DNA of 64,000 nt, from NCBI GenBank assembly GCA_022787085.1, contig JALFVE010000022.1, positions 1 to 64,000 on the forward strand. The letters are read 5' to 3'. Position numbers and translations under genes: made by a program. Below, piece by piece: positions 62,998 to 64,000 of the stretch. The notes beneath the pieces are model-generated. The model ran no database searches. It was not told the origin of the DNA and saw nothing but the letters and a program-made list of their open reading frames with translations. This stretch comes from Oscillospiraceae bacterium. Lineage in GTDB: Bacteria; Bacillota; Clostridia; Oscillospirales; Ruminococcaceae. Numbering within the stretch: position 1 is the first letter of the stretch; each line of letters begins with the position of its first letter.

Positions 62998-64000
62998 ATG
63001 GGACTTATCACCGCAGCAGTATCATCAGTATCAGGTTCACTTGCAGACTCCTGGAAGGAGGTCATCGAACCCGATGAAATGTCCGACAGCACCCTGCTTG
63101 TAAAGGGCGTTGCCATCAAAAAAGGCTCAAATAAACGGGGAACAGAGAACGTGGTATCAAACGGCTCCATCATCCACGTTTTCCCCAATACCCTCATGCT
63201 CCTCATGGACGGCGGCAAGATCGTGGATTACAGCGCACAGGAGGGCTACTATGAGGTAAATAATTCCTCATCACCCTCGCTTTTCAACGGTGAGCTCAAG
63301 GATACCCTCAAGGATACCTGGGAGCGCTTCAAATTCGGCGGCGCACCCTCACAGAGACAGTATGTTTATTACATAAATACCGCCGAGATCAAGGGAATCA
63401 AGTTCGGAACCCGTCAGCCTGTAAACTATTTCGACAATTTCTATAATGCAGAGCTGTTCCTCAGAGCCCACGGCTCATATTCCATCAAGATCACCGATCC
63501 CATCAAATTCTTCACCGAATTTGCCCCCAAGGGAACCGACAGGATCGAGATAAAGGACCTGTCCGAGCAGCTTTTCAATGAGTTCATGGACGCACTCCAG
63601 TCCGCTATTAATCAGATGTCCGTTGACGGCGTGAGAATTTCCGCAATAACCTCAAAATCCAGAGAGCTTTCCAAATATATGGCTCAGACCCTTGACGCCG
63701 ACTGGACAGAGCTGAGAGGAATCGAGATATGCTCCGTCGGAATCGCAAGCATATCCTATGATGACGAGTCCAAGGCTCTTATCAATATGAGAAACAAGGG
63801 CGCAATGATGTCCGATCCTACTATCAGAGAGGGCTTTGTGCAGTCCTCCGTGGCACAGGGACTCCAGAGCGCAGGCTCCAATCCCGCAGGCGCAGGCAGC
63901 GCATTCATGGGAATGAATATGGGCATGGGCGGTGCAGGCGGATTTATGAACGCAGCGTCTCAGACCAATGCCGCTCAGATGCAGATGCAGGCACAGCAGG
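62998..64000 (+). CDS. SPFH-domain protein (YdjI/virion-core-like), 3' end outside window
   Basis: ATG 62998 behind AATGGAGGTTATTATT; open to the end of the window (334 codons). The N-terminus (GLITAAVSSVSGSLADSWKE), then DEMSDSTLLVKGVAIKKGSN and VVSNGSIIHVFPNTLMLLMD, and a band-7-like domain around YVYYINTAEIKGIKFGTRQP to LRGIEICSVGIASISYDDES match the SPFH group annotated virion core protein/YdjI. A Gly/Met/Ala/Gln-rich segment begins near residue 290; such proteins often continue into a zinc-ribbon tail. Probably a membrane-associated scaffold; relatives act with PspA-like envelope stress proteins. Confidence 0.87.
   Translation, partial: MGLITAAVSSVSGSLADSWKEVIEPDEMSDSTLLVKGVAIKKGSNKRGTENVVSNGSIIHVFPNTLMLLMDGGKIVDYSAQEGYYEVNNSSSPSLFNGELKDTLKDTWERFKFGGAPSQRQYVYYINTAEIKGIKFGTRQPVNYFDNFYNAELFLRAHGSYSIKITDPIKFFTEFAPKGTDRIEIKDLSEQLFNEFMDALQSAINQMSVDGVRISAITSKSRELSKYMAQTLDADWTELRGIEICSVGIASISYDDESKALINMRNKGAMMSDPTIREGFVQSSVAQGLQSAGSNPAGAGSAFMGMNMGMGGAGGFMNAASQTNAAQMQMQAQQ

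Overview
The window looks like a chromosomal segment of a low-to-mid GC Gram-positive Clostridia, most likely an Oscillospiraceae/Ruminococcus-type gut anaerobe. Grounds: clostridial PheS, ClpP and F-type ATPase sequences, a Spo0A effector domain, Gram-positive AGGAGG ribosome binding sites, many textbook sigma-A promoters (TTGACA, 17 bp, TATAAT) and U-tailed terminators. I ran no searches; family names are by recognition of motifs.

Layout: (1) 0-9 kb, plus strand: 3' end of homoserine dehydrogenase, a decayed DUF3788-like gene, a Phe T-box-like leader, pheS-(membrane protein)-pheT, clpP, and a serine unit serC-serA. (2) 9-18.3 kb, minus strand: a HAD phosphatase, glutamate synthase gltB-gltD, a VanY-like carboxypeptidase with a membrane partner, and a probable small RNA. 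(3) 18.8-31 kb, plus strand: an L,D-transpeptidase, then a complete ornithine/arginine pathway argG-argH-argC-argJ-argB-argD-argF interrupted by unrelated genes: a lipoprotein, a gene broken by an in-frame TAG, an MmcQ/YjbR protein and an AT-rich gene with ADP-ribosyltransferase-like motifs. (4) 31-38 kb: a secreted protein, a membrane protein and two tandem hybrid histidine kinases. (5) 38-42.5 kb: rpmG-secE-nusG-rplK-rplA, which stops at a terminator instead of continuing to rplJ-rplL, then a PARG-type macrodomain gene and an ADP-ribosylglycohydrolase gene under their own promoter, then tRNA-Pro. (6) 42.8-50 kb: F-type ATP synthase atpI-like-BEFHAGDC, whose c subunit carries a two-carboxylate Na+ motif. 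(7) 50-57.6 kb: a 33-residue membrane peptide facing a convergent short RNA, a Spo0A-like protein with no receiver domain, mscL, guaB, and an NAD-salvage pair (nicotinamidase, pncB) around a secreted choline-binding-like protein. (8) 58-64 kb: a cluster of secreted, Glu/Thr/Pro/Ala-rich proteins with a shared C-terminal TGN + hydrophobic + basic anchor, a 47-residue protein that is little more than such an anchor, and an SPFH-domain protein running off the end.

Most unusual signals: arrays of the dyad TAC-N5-GTA, spaced about 14 or 28 bp apart, in five intergenic places including twice inside the ATP synthase operon; the ADP-ribose hydrolase pair plus the distant ART-like candidate; the receiver-less Spo0A gene with 0A boxes upstream; and the TGN-anchored surface protein family.
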